Source: Pseudomonas sp. Irchel 3A7
GTDB lineage: Bacteria > Pseudomonadota > Gammaproteobacteria > Pseudomonadales > Pseudomonadaceae
DNA: 64,000 nt
Direction of reading: 5' to 3'
Assembly: GCF_900187565.1 (NCBI RefSeq)
Contig: NZ_FYED01000003.1
Location: 141,398 to 205,397 of the forward strand
Each line of letters begins with the position of its first letter. Position 1 is the stretch's first letter. The position numbers and the translations under genes were made by a program. The notes beneath the pieces are model-generated. The model was given only the letters and a program-made list of their open reading frames with translations, was not told the DNA's origin and ran no database searches. Below, piece by piece: positions 18,883 to 29,306 of this stretch.

Positions 18883-20472
18883 TCAGTCCCGCATTTCGGT
18901 CTGGCGTTCGACAGGGTCGATCAGCACGGCTTTCTGCTGGCGCACCAGCAGGTCGAGAATTTCATCCTGGCGCTCGCCGAGAATTCCCGAGAAGCTGATG
19001 CCGCTGGATTTGGTCGGCGCGAGCATGGACACGCGATACAGCTCGACACTCAGTGGCGAGTCGATGGACAGCGGGCCGCTGCCGTTGGCCGCGAGTTCAC
19101 CACCGACCACGATCAGCGACACCTGGGCGTCGAACGGATCGAGCTTGATGTCGCGGTCGGTATTGGTCAGGTCCTTGATGTGGCCGTAGACACCGGTCAG
19201 GCCGTTGGCCATGGCGACGTTTTCGTAGAGGCGAATGTTCACGCTGTTACGAATGCGGATACCGTGGCGACGGTTGCTGAGCACCTTGTTGCCCCACAAC
19301 AGGTTGTCGGCACTCTCGTAGAGGGTGATGCCGTCGGTGTGGTTCTGGTAGATCTCGTTGTAGGCAATGATGTTGTTGACGCTGTTACGGTCGATCACGA
19401 TGCCGGACAACTTGTTGTCGTAGCTGCGGTTGTTGAAGATGAAGCTGTCGTTGACCTCACGGGAAATAATGATCCCGTGCTTCTTCTTGGTACCAAACAC
19501 CGTGTTGTCGGCGATGACCAGGCCATGGGAGCGGTCATGGGGGTCGATGCCGTAGACGATGTTGTCTTTGTAGGTGTTGCCCTTGACCACGAAGTCGCGG
19601 GTTTCGTAGCAGTAGAAGCCGTACCACATGTCCGAGAATTCGGAGCCGACGATCCAGCCGGTCGGTTCAGGACGCTTGAGCACCTTGGCCATGTTCGGCG
19701 TGTACTGGGAAATACTCACGCCGTAGGACTTACTGTTGGCGTAGCCGAAGCTGGCCATCTTGCTGTTGGCGATGTAGGTCTGGGTACCGCCCCAGGCCAG
19801 CAGGAACGGACGGAATTCATTCGGCGAACGAAAGGTTGCAGGACCGTTGTCCTTCTCGCGCCAGCCGGTGATTTTGGTGTCGCGCACAAACAACTGGCCA
19901 TCGTTGACCAGGAACGAACCGGCCTCCTGGGACAGACGCAGTTCCTGGGTCTGCTTGTCGATTTCCAGGATGCCTTTCTCACCTACTACGATCGGCAATT
20001 TGGCAAGGAACACCCCCGGCGAGGTTTCGCTGAAATACTGCTTGGGCAGTTTTTTCGCCAGGTCCTTGAGGTTCATGTAGCCGTCGTCGATGAAGATCGC
20101 CTGCGGGATGCCGTGCTGACGCACCACCCACTCGGCCATCTTGTTGTCGCCGCCGATGAAGTCCTTCAGGGCGTTCTCTTGCATCATCCGGCGCACACTG
20201 ATTTTGCCGGCCTTGCTGCGCACGATTTTCGCGGCGACGGCCTCGGCGGTGTAGCCCGAGACGTCCGGCAGTTTTGGCTGGGCCAGCTCCAGCGGCGCTG
20301 TCGGTGCGCTGCTGACGGTGTAGGTCTTGGCCTGTTGCAGTTCTTTGGCCATGGTTGCCGGCTTGCCCTGTTGAGGGGCAGCCGGCTCCACATTGGCGAA
20401 GGCGCTCGCGCTGGCCAGCAGCATCGCGCCGGCCAACAGGCTGATCGAGCCTTTTCGGGCTTGATGATTCAT
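18883..20472 (-). CDS. algG: mannuronan C5-epimerase AlgG
   Basis: A 529-residue periplasmic right-handed beta-helix enzyme that converts D-mannuronate to L-guluronate in the polymer. The signal peptide is about 1-29 (LLASASAFA). The catalytic DPHD motif lies at 310-313 within IDPHDRSHG, followed by a run of parallel-beta-helix repeats (NIIAYNEIYQNHTDG, NLLWGNKVLSNRRHG). ATG at 20472 follows AAGGGAG. The open frame continues upstream through algE in the antisense-like reading, which is not real coding. Confidence 0.96.
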   Translation of the reverse strand: MNHQARKGSISLLAGAMLLASASAFANVEPAAPQQGKPATMAKELQQAKTYTVSSAPTAPLELAQPKLPDVSGYTAEAVAAKIVRSKAGKISVRRMMQENALKDFIGGDNKMAEWVVRQHGIPQAIFIDDGYMNLKDLAKKLPKQYFSETSPGVFLAKLPIVVGEKGILEIDKQTQELRLSQEAGSFLVNDGQLFVRDTKITGWREKDNGPATFRSPNEFRPFLLAWGGTQTYIANSKMASFGYANSKSYGVSISQYTPNMAKVLKRPEPTGWIVGSEFSDMWYGFYCYETRDFVVKGNTYKDNIVYGIDPHDRSHGLVIADNTVFGTKKKHGIIISREVNDSFIFNNRSYDNKLSGIVIDRNSVNNIIAYNEIYQNHTDGITLYESADNLLWGNKVLSNRRHGIRIRNSVNIRLYENVAMANGLTGVYGHIKDLTNTDRDIKLDPFDAQVSLIVVGGELAANGSGPLSIDSPLSVELYRVSMLAPTKSSGISFSGILGERQDEILDLLVRQQKAVLIDPVERQTEMRD

Positions 20473-20498
20473 CTGGGAGACTCCCTTCGCAATGTGCA

Positions 20499-21989
20499 TC
20501 AGAAGCGCCAGATCACGTCGATGAACGCGCGGTGCATATACGAATCGACTTCCTTGCCGTAGGCATCGCCCGGCTTGAACACACCACCACGCAAACGCAC
20601 CAGGGCGGAAGGCTCGTCGATCGACTGGCTCAACCCTGCCGGCAACAGGCCTTGCTTGAAGTACTTGGTGACCACCAGGTCCATTTCCTGACCCATGTCT
20701 TTTTCGCCATCGGCCAGCGGCAGCGAGGTGCTGGACAGCACGGCACCGGTGATGTCGTCGGTGTCGTTCTGCACGGCATCGATGCCGTTGCTGCCGACTG
20801 GCTTGTTGCCGTCGACACGCCAGAATTTGTGGTAGATCAGGCTGGCGTCGTATTCGTCGTTGAGCATCCACGAACCGAACAAGGTCGCGGTTTGCAAGTT
20901 GTTCATTTCGCCGCGGAAGGCCTCGCCGAAACGGTGTACCCGCGAGCGTGTACCGGTGAAGTTCGAGCGGTTGCTTTCCAGGCCGTTCTGTTCGTAATCG
21001 GCGCTGGCACGGGCGTACGCCGCACCGACTTGCCATTGCGGATCGAGGCGCAGGCGCACGCCCAGGTCAGTGGCCCAGCCGTCGACATCACCGCTGCGCT
21101 TGGCTTGTGCGGGCGCGGTGCCATCGGCGTTCAGCGGGTTGACCGTGTCGCGGTCGCCGCTCATGCCGGTGATGCTGCCCCAGTAGTTGAGGGTATTGGT
21201 GTTGCGCCAGTTGTAGGCATCGCTGTCGGCGGTAAGGCCGAGCCAGCTGATGTCGCCGTTCTGTTTCTTGTCCAGCGAGTCGCCGGGTTCACCCGGCGTC
21301 GGGTAATCGAGCTTGCCGTCATCGTGGGTGTGATGACCCCGAATGCCGACCCAGTTGCCTGGCGTCCACTGATACGCGGTATCGGCGTAGACGTGCAGGC
21401 GATCCTTGTCTTTCGGCGCCAGTTCTTTGAGGTCGGTGCGGTACTCGCTGAAGCGTTCGGCGATACCGGCGTTGGCCCGCAGCAGGGTGGTGTCGAAGGT
21501 CCAGTTCAAGGCTTCGATGTTGGTATCGCGCCATTGGCCGTCGTCGTTGCGCAGGCGCTGGCGACCGAACTTCAGGATCTCGCCGGGGTAGGGCGTGAAG
21601 CCGCTGTAGCCGACCCAGAACTCGCGCATCGCCAGGTAGTTTTTCTTGGTCTTGCGATCACCGTTGTCGGTGGTCTGGGTACCGTCGTTATCGGACTCCT
21701 GCAGCGTGTCGGTCTCGATGATGTCGGTGGACGTCACGGCCTGCCCCATGGCGTAGGCACTCCACGCGCCGCTCTCGCCATAGACCCACGGACGCAGGTC
21801 GAGACCCAGGCCATTGACGTCGCCACCGCTCTGGGTGCCCAGGTCACGGTCGTCTTCGGACTGGCCGGTGATTTTCACGTCCAGGCCGTAGTTCTTGGTT
21901 TCTTCAGTCATCGCCGCCAGTGTCGGGCACGACCAGATAAGCGCGAACGTCAGGCCGATGCCGGCCTTCATGAATGGATTCAATTTCAT
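20499..21989 (-). CDS. algE: alginate outer-membrane exporter AlgE
   Basis: A 496-residue beta-barrel porin that carries alginate out of the cell. The signal peptide spans about 1-25 and the protein ends in FIDVIWRF, with the terminal aromatic residue needed for BAM recognition. Alternating amphipathic strands run throughout, and Arg/Lys-rich segments fit an anion-selective pore. ATG at 21989 overlaps the algK stop by 4 bp (ATGA), which suggests coupled translation of AlgK and AlgE; the two proteins form the outer-membrane secretin-like unit. Confidence 0.96.
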   Translation of the reverse strand: MKLNPFMKAGIGLTFALIWSCPTLAAMTEETKNYGLDVKITGQSEDDRDLGTQSGGDVNGLGLDLRPWVYGESGAWSAYAMGQAVTSTDIIETDTLQESDNDGTQTTDNGDRKTKKNYLAMREFWVGYSGFTPYPGEILKFGRQRLRNDDGQWRDTNIEALNWTFDTTLLRANAGIAERFSEYRTDLKELAPKDKDRLHVYADTAYQWTPGNWVGIRGHHTHDDGKLDYPTPGEPGDSLDKKQNGDISWLGLTADSDAYNWRNTNTLNYWGSITGMSGDRDTVNPLNADGTAPAQAKRSGDVDGWATDLGVRLRLDPQWQVGAAYARASADYEQNGLESNRSNFTGTRSRVHRFGEAFRGEMNNLQTATLFGSWMLNDEYDASLIYHKFWRVDGNKPVGSNGIDAVQNDTDDITGAVLSSTSLPLADGEKDMGQEMDLVVTKYFKQGLLPAGLSQSIDEPSALVRLRGGVFKPGDAYGKEVDSYMHRAFIDVIWRF

Positions 21990-23488
21990 AGGGATTCCTC
22001 GCCGTCTTCTTGCAGGGCCTGCAGTTGCGGAGTGTTCTGGCTCAAGGCACCACGGGTCGCCTGTTCCTGTTTCAACAGACGCTGGGCCTCGGCCAGCTGC
22101 GCAGGCGGCAGTTGGGCTTCGAGTGTTTGCGCAAGCTCGGTGGCTTGCGGGGTGTTCTGGGCTTTGGCGAGCTGGCTGAACACGTACGCGTTGAGCGGGT
22201 CAGGCTTGGTGCCTTTGCCTTGGGAAAACAGTTGGGCGATGGCGAAGTCGGCGCTGTTCTGGCCGTTGCGCGCAGCGGTCAGCAGATGGTCGAGAGCCTT
22301 CTGTGGATAGACCTTGCCCAGGTAGCCACGGCGATAGATCTGGCCGAGGTAGTAATCGGCGGCGACTTCGCGGCCGACGGCTTTCTGGAAATGCTCTTCG
22401 GCGACCTTGGCGTCCGCCGGGACCATCTTGCCTTCGTAGTACAGCTTGCCCAGCAGCAGTTCCGCGCGCGGCTGGTCGGCGGCGCGGCCGTTGTCCAGGT
22501 ACTCCATCATCTGGTCGACGTCGCCCAGTTCGGGGAAGTCGTAGATCAGCTGTGCGAGGGTGACCCACGACGCCGGGTAGCCCGGGGCGATGGGTTCGAG
22601 CAGCGACTGCGCGGTTTTTTCGTCGGTCTGTCCCAGGGTCGAATCGGCCAGTACGCGGGCGACGCTGTCGACTCGCTGAGCCGAGACGGTGCCGCGAGCG
22701 TGCGCTGCCTGCATCTGCTTGATCAGCTCGGCCTGTTGTTCCGGCTGGGCCTTTTTCTGATAGACCGTGGCCAGTTCGACATAGCAGATGTCGGTGGTGT
22801 TGAGCGCGGCCTTGCAGACCTTTTCCACGTCATCCAGATGCTGGTCGTAGGTGCCCTGGGTGCGGTACAGCAGCACTTGCGCCAGACCCGCTTCCGCCTT
22901 GCCTTCGGCGCGCCATTGGCTGATCTGCTGTTGCGCGTTGACGTTGGGGAAGCTGTGCGGGTATTGCAGGTACAGCATCGCCAACGGGATCAGGGTGTTG
23001 CCTTCACCGGCGGCGGAGGCTTTTTTCAGCAGACCTTCGGCTTCTTGATGTTCGGCTTCGGTGGCACCGGGCTTGGCCACCAGCAGACGACCGAGACGCG
23101 CCTGGGCACGAGGCGAAACACTCGCCGCTGCACGGTAGGTGGCTTCGGCTTGTTTCATCTGCGCCGGGTCGCGGCTGTCGACCTGAAGGTCGGCCAGACC
23201 AACCTGGGCTTCGCTGTAGCCCAGGTCCGCCAGTTGCTGATAGTTCGCGGCGGCGGTGGCGGTGTCACCACGCTTGAGGGCTTCGTTGGCCAGGCGCTGA
23301 TCGGGCAAGCCGGCGCAACCGGCGAGGCTGACTGCCAATGCCACTGCACACAGAGACCCCATGTGGGAGCGAGCCTGCTCGCGAAGCAGGCGGCGCGGTG
23401 CATCAGACAAACCGAGTTGACCGCTTCGCGAGCAGGCTCGCACCCACAGGGGCGGCGGTGTATTGAGGGTAGGAATACTCACAGGCAT
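21986..23488 (-). CDS. algK: alginate TPR lipoprotein AlgK, REP inserted near N-terminus
   Basis: AlgK is an outer-membrane lipoprotein of Sel1/TPR-like repeats that localises AlgE and contacts AlgX. The mature part (from [18 protein letters not shown]) is intact. The N-terminus is abnormal: ATG at 23488, behind a strong CGGAGGAC site, encodes [13 protein letters not shown]. About 30 residues read through a REP pair follow ([16 protein letters not shown] and on), and only then the hydrophobic core and lipobox VSLAGC at about residue 58. An internal ATG at about residue 43 ([10 protein letters not shown]) could give a short signal without the positive n-region. The full frame is 500 residues, against roughly 450-475 expected for the family. 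Confidence 0.93.
   Translation of the reverse strand: MPVSIPTLNTPPPLWVRACSRSGQLGLSDAPRRLLREQARSHMGSLCAVALAVSLAGCAGLPDQRLANEALKRGDTATAAANYQQLADLGYSEAQVGLADLQVDSRDPAQMKQAEATYRAAASVSPRAQARLGRLLVAKPGATEAEHQEAEGLLKKASAAGEGNTLIPLAMLYLQYPHSFPNVNAQQQISQWRAEGKAEAGLAQVLLYRTQGTYDQHLDDVEKVCKAALNTTDICYVELATVYQKKAQPEQQAELIKQMQAAHARGTVSAQRVDSVARVLADSTLGQTDEKTAQSLLEPIAPGYPASWVTLAQLIYDFPELGDVDQMMEYLDNGRAADQPRAELLLGKLYYEGKMVPADAKVAEEHFQKAVGREVAADYYLGQIYRRGYLGKVYPQKALDHLLTAARNGQNSADFAIAQLFSQGKGTKPDPLNAYVFSQLAKAQNTPQATELAQTLEAQLPPAQLAEAQRLLKQEQATRGALSQNTPQLQALQEDGEESL
23362..23448. repeat. REP inverted pair inside algK coding region
   Basis: Head-to-head REP pair TGTGGGAGCGAGCC ... GGCTCGCACCCACA lying within the algK open frame, between the start codon and the signal-peptide core. 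Its length keeps the frame open. All the other REP pairs in this window are extragenic. Confidence 0.92.
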
Positions 23489-23497
23489 GTCCTCCGG

Positions 23498-24667
23498 TTA
23501 CAGACCAGCTGCCATGGCTTTTTCGATCAGCCAGTTCAGGTTCGGGCCGCGGTCGCTGTTTACTTCCACCGGGCGACCGGCGAGGGTACTGTCCAGTGCT
23601 TCGTCCGGCTGGATCAGCACGCGGATGTCGGACGACAGGTCGGCGCTTTTCAGGCTGGTGCTGCTGACGATCTTGCCGGTGCGGGTCTTGTCTTCACCGG
23701 CGATCTGGAAGCGCACGGCGGTGCCTGGCAGCACGTCGCCAAACTGGCGGTAGGAGAAGCGGGCTTCGACATTGGCTTCGGTGTTGCGCGGCACCAGTTG
23801 GAAGATCACATCGCCCTTGCTGGCGTATTGGCCGTCGGCAACCATTTGCTGCGACACGGTGCAATCGCATGGCGAAGTCAGGGTGCCGGTCATTTGCTTG
23901 CCGAACAGTTCTTCAACCTTGGCCGGTGCCAGTTGATCGTCTTCCAGATGGCCCTTGAGCACGTCGAGCATGCTGGTGCTGAAGGTCGCCAGCGGCGCGC
24001 CTTTGGCAGCCACGCCGTCGGCTTTCACCAGGCTTTGTACGGTGCCGTCGCGGGGCATGGTGATGTTCACGCCTGGCACGCTGACCAGGCCGGCCTGGGC
24101 GTGGCTCACGAAGTACATGCCGTACACCGACTTGAAAATGAACCCGAATGCGGCCAGGCCGACGACGAAAATCCCCAGGCTGAAGGTCACGGCTTTCAGG
24201 CGCCCGAATGGGGTCATGCCATGGCCGCCGTCCTTGTTCTTGCGCGCCTTGGTGAAGTTGTCGCGCTGCAGGGTCGCCAGCACTTCGCCGATGCTGACGA
24301 TGTCGCCGGCCAGGTGAGAGGTGATCAAGTGACGCAGGGTCGAGATGTCCTGCGGTTCCAGGTTCTGGAACTGGCAGCCGGCACGACCGGTCTGGCGATC
24401 GTAGGAGCGCACCAGCAGCTCCACGTCCATGGCCAGGCCAAGGTTGTCGATGACGAATTGCAGGCGAGCCTTGTACTTATCGCCGATATTCAGCGGCAGT
24501 TGCCCGGCGTTGAAGGCCAGGCCACCGGCGGAAAGGTCGATCACTCGCGCTTCGACCGGTGTCCGGTCGGGGCCGAAGAAACGCAGCTTGGCCGGGATTT
24601 TCACGCGGGCGTGCTGGCGCTGGGCTTCGGATTCATGCACTACGTTGGCGTTGACGGCGGTATTCAT
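23498..24667 (-). CDS. alg44: c-di-GMP receptor and co-polymerase Alg44
   Basis: A 389-residue inner-membrane protein. The N-terminal PilZ domain carries the c-di-GMP motifs R17-Q-H-A-R21 and D44-L-S46-A-G-G. A transmembrane helix follows (about 160-185, LGIFVVGLAAFGFIF), then a periplasmic HlyD-like domain. Binding of c-di-GMP activates Alg8 and so polymerisation. The gene ends 9 bp before algK. All PilZ key residues are present, so c-di-GMP control should be intact here. Confidence 0.96.
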   Translation of the reverse strand: MNTAVNANVVHESEAQRQHARVKIPAKLRFFGPDRTPVEARVIDLSAGGLAFNAGQLPLNIGDKYKARLQFVIDNLGLAMDVELLVRSYDRQTGRAGCQFQNLEPQDISTLRHLITSHLAGDIVSIGEVLATLQRDNFTKARKNKDGGHGMTPFGRLKAVTFSLGIFVVGLAAFGFIFKSVYGMYFVSHAQAGLVSVPGVNITMPRDGTVQSLVKADGVAAKGAPLATFSTSMLDVLKGHLEDDQLAPAKVEELFGKQMTGTLTSPCDCTVSQQMVADGQYASKGDVIFQLVPRNTEANVEARFSYRQFGDVLPGTAVRFQIAGEDKTRTGKIVSSTSLKSADLSSDIRVLIQPDEALDSTLAGRPVEVNSDRGPNLNWLIEKAMAAGL

Positions 24668-24702
24668 AAGGGCGGTTTCCTAGTTAATTCAGGCGAGTTC
24701 GG

Positions 24703-26184
24703 TCAGACCATCATCAACAGCACGGCGACGAAAATGCTGCCGGCGGAGAAGGTCATGGTCCGAGACGACCAGGTGTTGAACCAACGTTGAAAGCTGGCGA
24801 GATCACGGGATAGAGACGTGGGTTGGCGAGTCCAGGACTGTTGGTCGAGGCGGAAGAACACGTAGATCTTCACCAGCGCGCCGACGATCTGGTTGTAATA
24901 GAGAATCGCCGGGTAGGCCGGGCCGATCCGGTGGCCGGAGCACGACAGCAACAGGGTCAGGATCAGGCGGGTAATGCCGATCCACAGCAGGTACACCAGG
25001 ATGAACGCGGTGCCGTACTTGAAGGTGGCGATCAACGCCACGGTCAGGCCCAGCAGGGAGGTCCACATCGACACGCGTTGATCGAACAGCACCACCGAGG
25101 TGAATGCACCGAGGCGCTTGATCCCCAGGCCCAGGGCGCGGGAGTTCTGCCGCAGGTTGTTGCCGTACCAGCGGAACATCAGCTTGCGACTGGCCTTGAT
25201 GAAGCTCTTTTCCGGTGGATGCTCGACAGTGTTGATCGCTGCATCGGGCACGTAGAAGGTGTCATAGCCCAGACGCATCAGGCTGAACCAGCTGGACTTG
25301 TCGTCGCCGGTGAGGAACTTGAAACGACCCAGGCGCCAGTGTTGCAGCGAGTCGCTTTCCACGTCGGCGATGAATTCCGGGTTGGTGACCACGGTGGCAC
25401 GGAACACCGACATCCGCCCGGTCATGGTCAGCACGCGCTTGGACAGGGCCATCGAGCACATGTTGATGTGACGCTGGGCGAAACGCAGCTTGTGCCATTC
25501 GCTCATGATGTAGCCGCCGCGCACTTCGCAGAATTCGTTGGTGGTCAGGCCGCCGACGTTGCCGAACAGTTGGAACCAGGGCACGGTCTTGCGCACAACG
25601 CCTTCGCCGAGCACGGTGTCGCCATCGATCACCGCCACCACGGCGCGGTCATCCGGCAGGTGACGGGAGATGGCACGGAAACCGAAGGCCAGGCCATCGC
25701 GTTTGCCGGTACCGGGAATGCGCACGAAGTCGAGCTTCACGTGGGCCGGTGGGTTCATCCGGCTCCACAGGCTTTTCACCAGCAGCTCATCGGACATTTC
25801 CACGATGGAGCAGACCACGGTGGTCGGCAGGCCGCACTCCATGGCTTCGCGGATCACCGAGCTGTAGACCTGCGCGGTGGTCAGCGCATCGATACGGAAA
25901 CTGGTGACCATCAGAAACACGTGGGACGGGTCCGCCGCCTTGCCCAGCTTGCGCACTTTGCGCCGCAGGTGCGGGTAGACCACGTACAGAAACAGCATGC
26001 CGCGCAGAAAGTGCGTGGCACCCATCGAGTAACGCCAGATACCGACGATACCGATCAGGAAAATGAAGTCCTTCGACTCGGAGTCGAACGTGGACACAGG
26101 CAACGCCATGGCGATGCCCATCAGTAAACTTAAATAAAACAGCCAACCGGCGGCCTGAAGTAGGCCGTGCTTTAGCCTGTGCAT
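24703..26184 (-). CDS. alg8: alginate polymerase glycosyltransferase Alg8
   Basis: A 493-residue GT2-family inner-membrane enzyme that polymerises mannuronate from GDP-mannuronate. It has N-terminal helices (about 10-60), a cytoplasmic GT domain with the nucleotide-binding Asp motifs ([11 protein letters not shown] and [11 protein letters not shown]), and C-terminal membrane helices (about 360-430). ATG at 26184 is used because it aligns with the usual start and follows AGGATTCCGATT. A longer frame back to 26238 reads into the intergenic hairpin. It starts 116 bp after algD. Confidence 0.95.
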   Translation of the reverse strand: MHRLKHGLLQAAGWLFYLSLLMGIAMALPVSTFDSESKDFIFLIGIVGIWRYSMGATHFLRGMLFLYVVYPHLRRKVRKLGKAADPSHVFLMVTSFRIDALTTAQVYSSVIREAMECGLPTTVVCSIVEMSDELLVKSLWSRMNPPAHVKLDFVRIPGTGKRDGLAFGFRAISRHLPDDRAVVAVIDGDTVLGEGVVRKTVPWFQLFGNVGGLTTNEFCEVRGGYIMSEWHKLRFAQRHINMCSMALSKRVLTMTGRMSVFRATVVTNPEFIADVESDSLQHWRLGRFKFLTGDDKSSWFSLMRLGYDTFYVPDAAINTVEHPPEKSFIKASRKLMFRWYGNNLRQNSRALGLGIKRLGAFTSVVLFDQRVSMWTSLLGLTVALIATFKYGTAFILVYLLWIGITRLILTLLLSCSGHRIGPAYPAILYYNQIVGALVKIYVFFRLDQQSWTRQPTSLSRDLASFQRWFNTWSSRTMTFSAGSIFVAVLLMMV

Positions 26185-26223
26185 AATCGGAATCCTGAAG
26201 TCAGTTGCCTGAAGGCAGCTGCT

Positions 26224-26292
26224 AGCTTCAAGCCGCAAGCTGCAAGTGAAGAGCGGTTTACTTGCAGCTTGAAGCTTGAAGCTTGAAGCTTG
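26224..26292. repeat. hairpin and GCTTGAA tandem repeat between algD and alg8
   Basis: A 24-bp inverted repeat with two mismatches (26224-26247 with 26260-26283) and a 12-base loop. The right arm merges into about 3.7 tandem copies of GCTTGAA (26267-26292). On the minus strand it lies in the algD-alg8 intercistronic mRNA. There is no T-run after it, so it is more likely a processing or stability stem than a terminator. Similar AAGCTTCAAGC elements are, from memory, dispersed in Pseudomonas genomes. Confidence 0.8.
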
Positions 26293-26300
26293 TTGCTGCT

Positions 26301-27617
26301 TTACCAGCAGATCCCTTCAGCGCGGCCAGCCGTGCTGGTGGCCTTGGACATGAAGCCAACCAGGTCGATCACCTGCTTGCCGTGTGGAACGTCCTTGACC
26401 AGTGCACGGAATTTCTCATCACGGTTGCCGAGGATGATCACGTCGGAGTTGTTGATCACGTCGTCGAAGTCAGCGTTGAGCAAGGACGAGACGTGGGGGA
26501 TCTTCGACTCGATGTAGTCCTTGTTCGCACCGTGGACACGGGCGTATTCGACGTTGCTGTCGTAGATTTTCAGGTCGAAACCCTTGCCGATCAGCATTTC
26601 CGCCAGATCAACCAGCGGGCTTTCGCGCAGGTCATCGGTACCGGCCTTGAAGCTCAGGCCCAGCAGGGCGACTTTGCGTTTCTCGTGGCTGGAGACGATG
26701 TCGAAGGCGTTCTGCACCTGGGATTCGTTGCTGCGCATCAGCGAGTTGAGCAGCGGCGCTTCCACGTCCAGGGAACCGGCGCGATAGGTCAGGGCACGCA
26801 CGTCTTTTGGCAGGCAGGAACCGCCGAAGGCGAAGCCTGGGCGCATGTAGTACTGGGACAGGTTCAGGGTTTTGTCCTGGCAGACCACGTCCATCACTTC
26901 ACGACCGTCGACGCCGACCGCCTTGGCGATGTTGCCGATCTCGTTGGCGAAGGTCACCTTGGTGGCGTGCCACACGTTGCAGGTGTACTTGATCATCTCG
27001 GCGACAGCGATGTCCTTGCGGATGATTGGTGCGTCAAGCTCTTCGTACAGCGATTGCAGGACATCGCCCGATGCCTTGTCGAATTCGCCGATGACCGTCA
27101 TGGGTGGCTGGTCGTAGTCGGCGATGGCCGTACTTTCGCGCAGGAACTCAGGGTTTACGGCAACGCCGAAATCGACACCGGCCTTCTTGCCGGAGCAGTC
27201 TTCGAGAATCGGGATGACAACGTTTGCGACAGTGCCCGGCAGAACGGTACTGCGCACCACGATGGTGTGGCGGGTGGATTTGTCACGCAGGACAAAACCG
27301 ATCTCGCGGCACACGGCTTCGATGTAGTTCAGTTCCAGGTCGCCGTTCTTTTTGCTCGGCGTGCCGACACAGATCATCGACAGATCGGTGTCGCGAATCG
27401 CCTCGGCGAAGTTGGTGGTACCGCGCAGGCGGCCCGTCTGAATACCTTGCGCCAGAAGTTCGCCCAGGCCCGGTTCAACGATGGGCGATTTACCTGCGTT
27501 GATCATATCGATCTTGTCTTTGGCAACATCAACGCCAACGACGTCATGGCCCCGTGCAGACAGGCAACCGGCACATACAGCGCCAACGTAACCCAAACCA
27601 AATATGCTGATGCGCAT
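26301..27617 (-). CDS. algD: GDP-mannose 6-dehydrogenase AlgD
   Basis: AlgD oxidises GDP-mannose to GDP-mannuronate with two NAD+, the committed step of alginate synthesis. At 438 residues it has the usual length. The N-terminal Rossmann motif is GLGYVGAV (7-14), and the catalytic cysteine falls exactly at residue 268 in FGGSCLPKD. The start is ATG at 27617 with GAGG upstream. It is the first gene of the alginate operon and is preceded by an 800-bp control region. Cytoplasmic. Confidence 0.97.
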   Translation of the reverse strand: MRISIFGLGYVGAVCAGCLSARGHDVVGVDVAKDKIDMINAGKSPIVEPGLGELLAQGIQTGRLRGTTNFAEAIRDTDLSMICVGTPSKKNGDLELNYIEAVCREIGFVLRDKSTRHTIVVRSTVLPGTVANVVIPILEDCSGKKAGVDFGVAVNPEFLRESTAIADYDQPPMTVIGEFDKASGDVLQSLYEELDAPIIRKDIAVAEMIKYTCNVWHATKVTFANEIGNIAKAVGVDGREVMDVVCQDKTLNLSQYYMRPGFAFGGSCLPKDVRALTYRAGSLDVEAPLLNSLMRSNESQVQNAFDIVSSHEKRKVALLGLSFKAGTDDLRESPLVDLAEMLIGKGFDLKIYDSNVEYARVHGANKDYIESKIPHVSSLLNADFDDVINNSDVIILGNRDEKFRALVKDVPHGKQVIDLVGFMSKATSTAGRAEGICW

Positions 27618-27681
27618 CGCAAATTACCTCTGTGTTTATCAAGCCATTAGATGGCCGGAGTTAATGGTGTTCAGCGGTGAT

Positions 27682-27774
27682 AGTGCACTCGCAAGTGCGC
27701 CTGACAGGCGCAGCAATACCTTGTGCTGGCATTAAAGTTCCGAGTGTCTAAATAAGTGCACTCAAGGTGTGCGC
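27682..27774. repeat. direct repeats AGTGCACTC upstream of algD
   Basis: Two copies of AGTGCACTC (27682-27690 and 27755-27763), each with a palindromic GTGCAC centre and followed by related GTGCGC-ending text. They bracket the candidate algD promoter 73 bp apart. Confidence 0.55.
27717..27742 (-). promoter_or_regulatory. algD: candidate AlgU-type algD promoter
   Basis: On the minus strand GGAACTT (27741-27735) matches the extracytoplasmic-stress sigma -35 box GAACTT of known algD promoters. The following 16-17 bases lead to TATTG, a poor match to the usual TCTGA-like -10. It would give a leader of roughly 90-100 bases. The call rests mainly on the -35 box and location. Confidence 0.4.
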
Positions 27775-28258
27775 AACTTGGGCTTGTTGTTGTGACTTGC
27801 CCTGTTATGCAGCCGATCCTCTGTTCCGAAGATATTCGTGCAATGTTCCTGCGCGCCCGATTTCAGGCCGTAAGCCCGTGGATCAAGCGGTTGAGTGCTC
27901 GGGTGAGCACGTTATAGGGGCGCTGCCTTGGCCCTGTAGGGGATAGTTCTCATCGGTTATCTCCTGTCCTTACTATGTTGCCCAAATCAGGGATTAGTCC
28001 GCGAAAGTTGATGTGACAACTTTGCTACTTGGATCTCTGTTCTGCGTAAGTCATCTCCTACAAGATCTGTGAGAATCGTTACCGGTGGTATGAGCGGTGC
28101 ATTCGATTGAAGTTCCGGCCCGCCCATCGCGATTTCTGAAATTTCTTGAAATATTGAAAAAGATGGCACTGCTCTCATATTGATAGCACTTGCCGTTTCG
28201 CCCTTTATATATAGGCGGATTATTGAAAGGGATAGTTTTTTGCCACTACCGATAAAAA

Positions 28259-28280
28259 TTTTCAGTGCCACTACTGAAAA
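28259..28280 (-). terminator. possible weak hairpin in AT-rich region
   Basis: TTTTCAGT / ACTGAAAA stem with a 6-base loop; reading the minus strand, TTTTT follows. The low GC stem makes a real terminator doubtful. Confidence 0.25.
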
Positions 28281-28426
28281 AAAAGATCGAAGTCGAATGA
28301 AACTAAAGTTAAAAACTCGAATGATGTATTTTTGGCGCCATAAAAATGGCGATGTGGGCGGGAAAAGTGGCGTCAATCAATGGTCGGCGCAGGCGGGATT
28401 TGCATGCCATGCGCCGACCGGGTGGA

Positions 28427-29206
28427 TCACTCGGGGGCGTGATCGCGCAGGAACACCAGATTGTCCGGTTTAGACTGCTCGGCGCTGTAGCGATAGCCCT
28501 GGACGTCGAACTGTTTCAGGGCAGCAGGATCGTTGATGCGCTCCTCGATGACGAAGCGACTCATCATGCCCCGGGCTTTTTTCGCGTAGAAGCTGATGAT
28601 CTTGTACTGACCGTTCTTCAGGTCCTTGAACTCGGTATTGATGATGCGTGCGTTCAGGGCATTGCGCTTGACCGCCGAGAAGTACTCATTGGAGGCCAGG
28701 TTCAGCAGCACGTCATCGCCCTGATCGGCCAGGGCTTCGTTCAGCCATTCGCTGATGCGCGAGCCCCAGAACGCATACAGGTCCTTGCCCCGCGCGTTGG
28801 CCAGTTTGGTGCCCATTTCCAGGCGGTAGGGTTGCATCAGGTCCAGCGGACGCAGCAGGCCGTAGAGGCCCGAGAGCATGCGCAAGTGTTGCTGGGCGTA
28901 ATCGAAGTCGGCTTCGCTGAAGGTTTGCGCGTTCAGCCCGGTGTACACGTCACCCTTGAATGCCAGCAAGGCCTGTTTGGCATTTTCCGGAGTGAATGCC
29001 GGGGTCCAGCTACCGAAGCGCGCGGCATTGAGGCCGCCGATCTTGTCGGAGACGTGCATCAACTCACTGATCTGTGCCGGCGTCAGGTCACGCAATTGCA
29101 GGATCAGCTCCTGGGAATGGTCGAGGTACTGCGGCTGGGTAAAGCGCTGGGTCGCCGGCGGTGTTTCGTAATCGAGGGTCTTGGCGGGTGAAATCACCAT
29201 CAGCAT
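28427..29206 (-). CDS. yaaA: peroxide-stress protein YaaA (UPF0246)
   Basis: A 259-residue YaaA/DUF328 protein of typical length. The N-terminal signature [12 protein letters not shown] and the C-terminal [16 protein letters not shown] are both present. In E. coli YaaA limits intracellular iron during hydrogen peroxide stress and binds DNA, and the family has a unique fold. ATG at 29206 follows AAGGAG; a second ATG two codons on is also possible. It stands alone, with a REP pair upstream and the algD control region downstream. Confidence 0.93.
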   Translation of the reverse strand: MLMVISPAKTLDYETPPATQRFTQPQYLDHSQELILQLRDLTPAQISELMHVSDKIGGLNAARFGSWTPAFTPENAKQALLAFKGDVYTGLNAQTFSEADFDYAQQHLRMLSGLYGLLRPLDLMQPYRLEMGTKLANARGKDLYAFWGSRISEWLNEALADQGDDVLLNLASNEYFSAVKRNALNARIINTEFKDLKNGQYKIISFYAKKARGMMSRFVIEERINDPAALKQFDVQGYRYSAEQSKPDNLVFLRDHAPE

Positions 29207-29306
29207 GAAGTCGTCTCCTTTAATCGTGGGGGCGATTCTAGGGGGTTGTCCGTGTTGACTCCAGCTATAGGGGTAATAGGTGATCGGTGGCTATCCACAA
29301 TTCCCC

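Larger units (their letters stand above)
27618..28426 (-). promoter_or_regulatory. long upstream control region of algD
   Basis: There is no convincing gene in these 809 bp. The algD-proximal part (27660-27780) has repeated AGTGCACTC motifs and a GGAACTT box. The distal part (about 28140-28360) is visibly AT-rich, with runs of A and T unlike the rest of the window. A 129-codon minus-strand open frame covers 27987-28376 but has no ribosome site or recognisable domain. In P. aeruginosa the algD promoter uses AlgU and remote regulator sites across a similarly long region; extending that to this genome is inference. Confidence 0.7.

Noticed and set aside
22010..24790. A 926-codon plus-strand frame opposite algK and alg44
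   Set aside because: Shadow of real minus-strand genes; no start context or domain.
27987..28376. A 129-codon minus-strand frame in the AT-rich region upstream of algD
   Set aside because: No ribosome site, no domain, and low-complexity composition. It was kept as part of the control region, not as a gene.
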